Shown here: in pieces, positions 63,818-64,000 of the stretch
How the letters are laid out: every line of letters starts with the position of its first letter
Position numbering within the stretch: the first letter of the stretch is position 1
NCBI GenBank assembly: GCA_022885665.1
Contig: JAGQDJ010000083.1
Span: forward strand, 250,373 to 314,372
Source: Triops longicaudatus
Taxonomy: Eukaryota > Arthropoda > Branchiopoda > Notostraca > Triopsidae
DNA: 64,000 bases
Direction of reading: 5' to 3'
Position numbers and translations under genes: made by a program
Notes under the pieces: model-generated
What the model saw: the letters and a program-made list of their open reading frames with translations, nothing else
Told to the model about the DNA's origin: nothing
The model's database searches: none

Positions 63818-64000
63818 GCAGAGACGTCAGAAAAACACTACACACGAAAGGCTAATTTTCTGGCTCGTTTTTCGGAAACACAAAAGCTTCCCTTAGTAGA
63901 CAGCTTGGTGCATTACTTATTAGACAACCGAGTAACTGAAGAAGAATTACTGAACACTTTGGCTCATTTACAAACTAAGATACCAATTAATATGACTAAT
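63818..64000 (+). CDS. Probable exon of an unidentified gene, truncated by the window end
   Basis: Following an acceptor-like GAGATTTTCAG, 61 codons stay open to the last base. The translation includes RKANFLARFSETQKLPLVDS and LVHYLLDNRVTEEELLNTLA, then HLQTKIPINMTN. Composition and flow are protein-like, mostly helical with alternating acidic and Leu positions, unlike the surrounding noncoding DNA. I do not recognise the family. The other plus-strand frames are closed. The start phase and any upstream exons are unknown. Confidence 0.6.

Overview
This window looks like nuclear genomic DNA from an invertebrate animal. Three protein-coding genes with many GT-AG introns can be reconstructed completely or almost completely. 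Many introns are only 50-85 nt. The noncoding DNA is AT-rich, with microsatellites and decayed transposon remnants. The protein sequences read as animal orthologues and the BAIAP3 homologue looks arthropod-like to me, but nothing in the sequence fixes the order or species.

Layout. (1) About 1-29,700: a gene-poor stretch in which I find no convincing exon. It holds AT-rich DNA, direct and inverted repeats, a pogo/Tigger-like miniature element (13121-13382), a longer element with terminal inverted repeats (14973-15838) and a possible LTR remnant (9529-9892). (2) 29,699-48,401, minus strand: a complete orthologue of the giant E3 ubiquitin ligase UBR4 (Pushover/p600). It has 32 coding exons and 4,955 predicted residues once a 101-nt assembly artefact in exon 21 is removed. 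One exon alone is 8,596 nt. (3) 48,590-49,862, plus strand: a complete FBXO28 orthologue of 358 residues in four exons, divergent from UBR4 across only 188 bp. (4) 50,855 to about 58,864 (perhaps 59,441), minus strand: a BAIAP3/Unc13-4 family gene (C2 - MUN/MHD - C2), 1,096 residues over 22 clear coding exons, with the extreme N-terminus uncertain. (5) About 59,450-63,817: noncoding. (6) 63,818-64,000, plus strand: a probable exon of an unidentified gene that continues beyond the window.

UBR4 and FBXO28 are both ubiquitin-ligase components and share one short intergenic promoter region, so co-expression is plausible. BAIAP3 acts in C2/Munc13-type vesicle traffic and is convergent with FBXO28. 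I saw no bacterial-style operons, CRISPR arrays or tRNA/rRNA genes. I found no clearly new molecular system. The most notable points are the giant UBR4 exon with intron-rich flanks, the assembly duplication that breaks UBR4, the compact bidirectional promoter, and an in-frame 72-nt BAIAP3 intron that a naive reading would translate.
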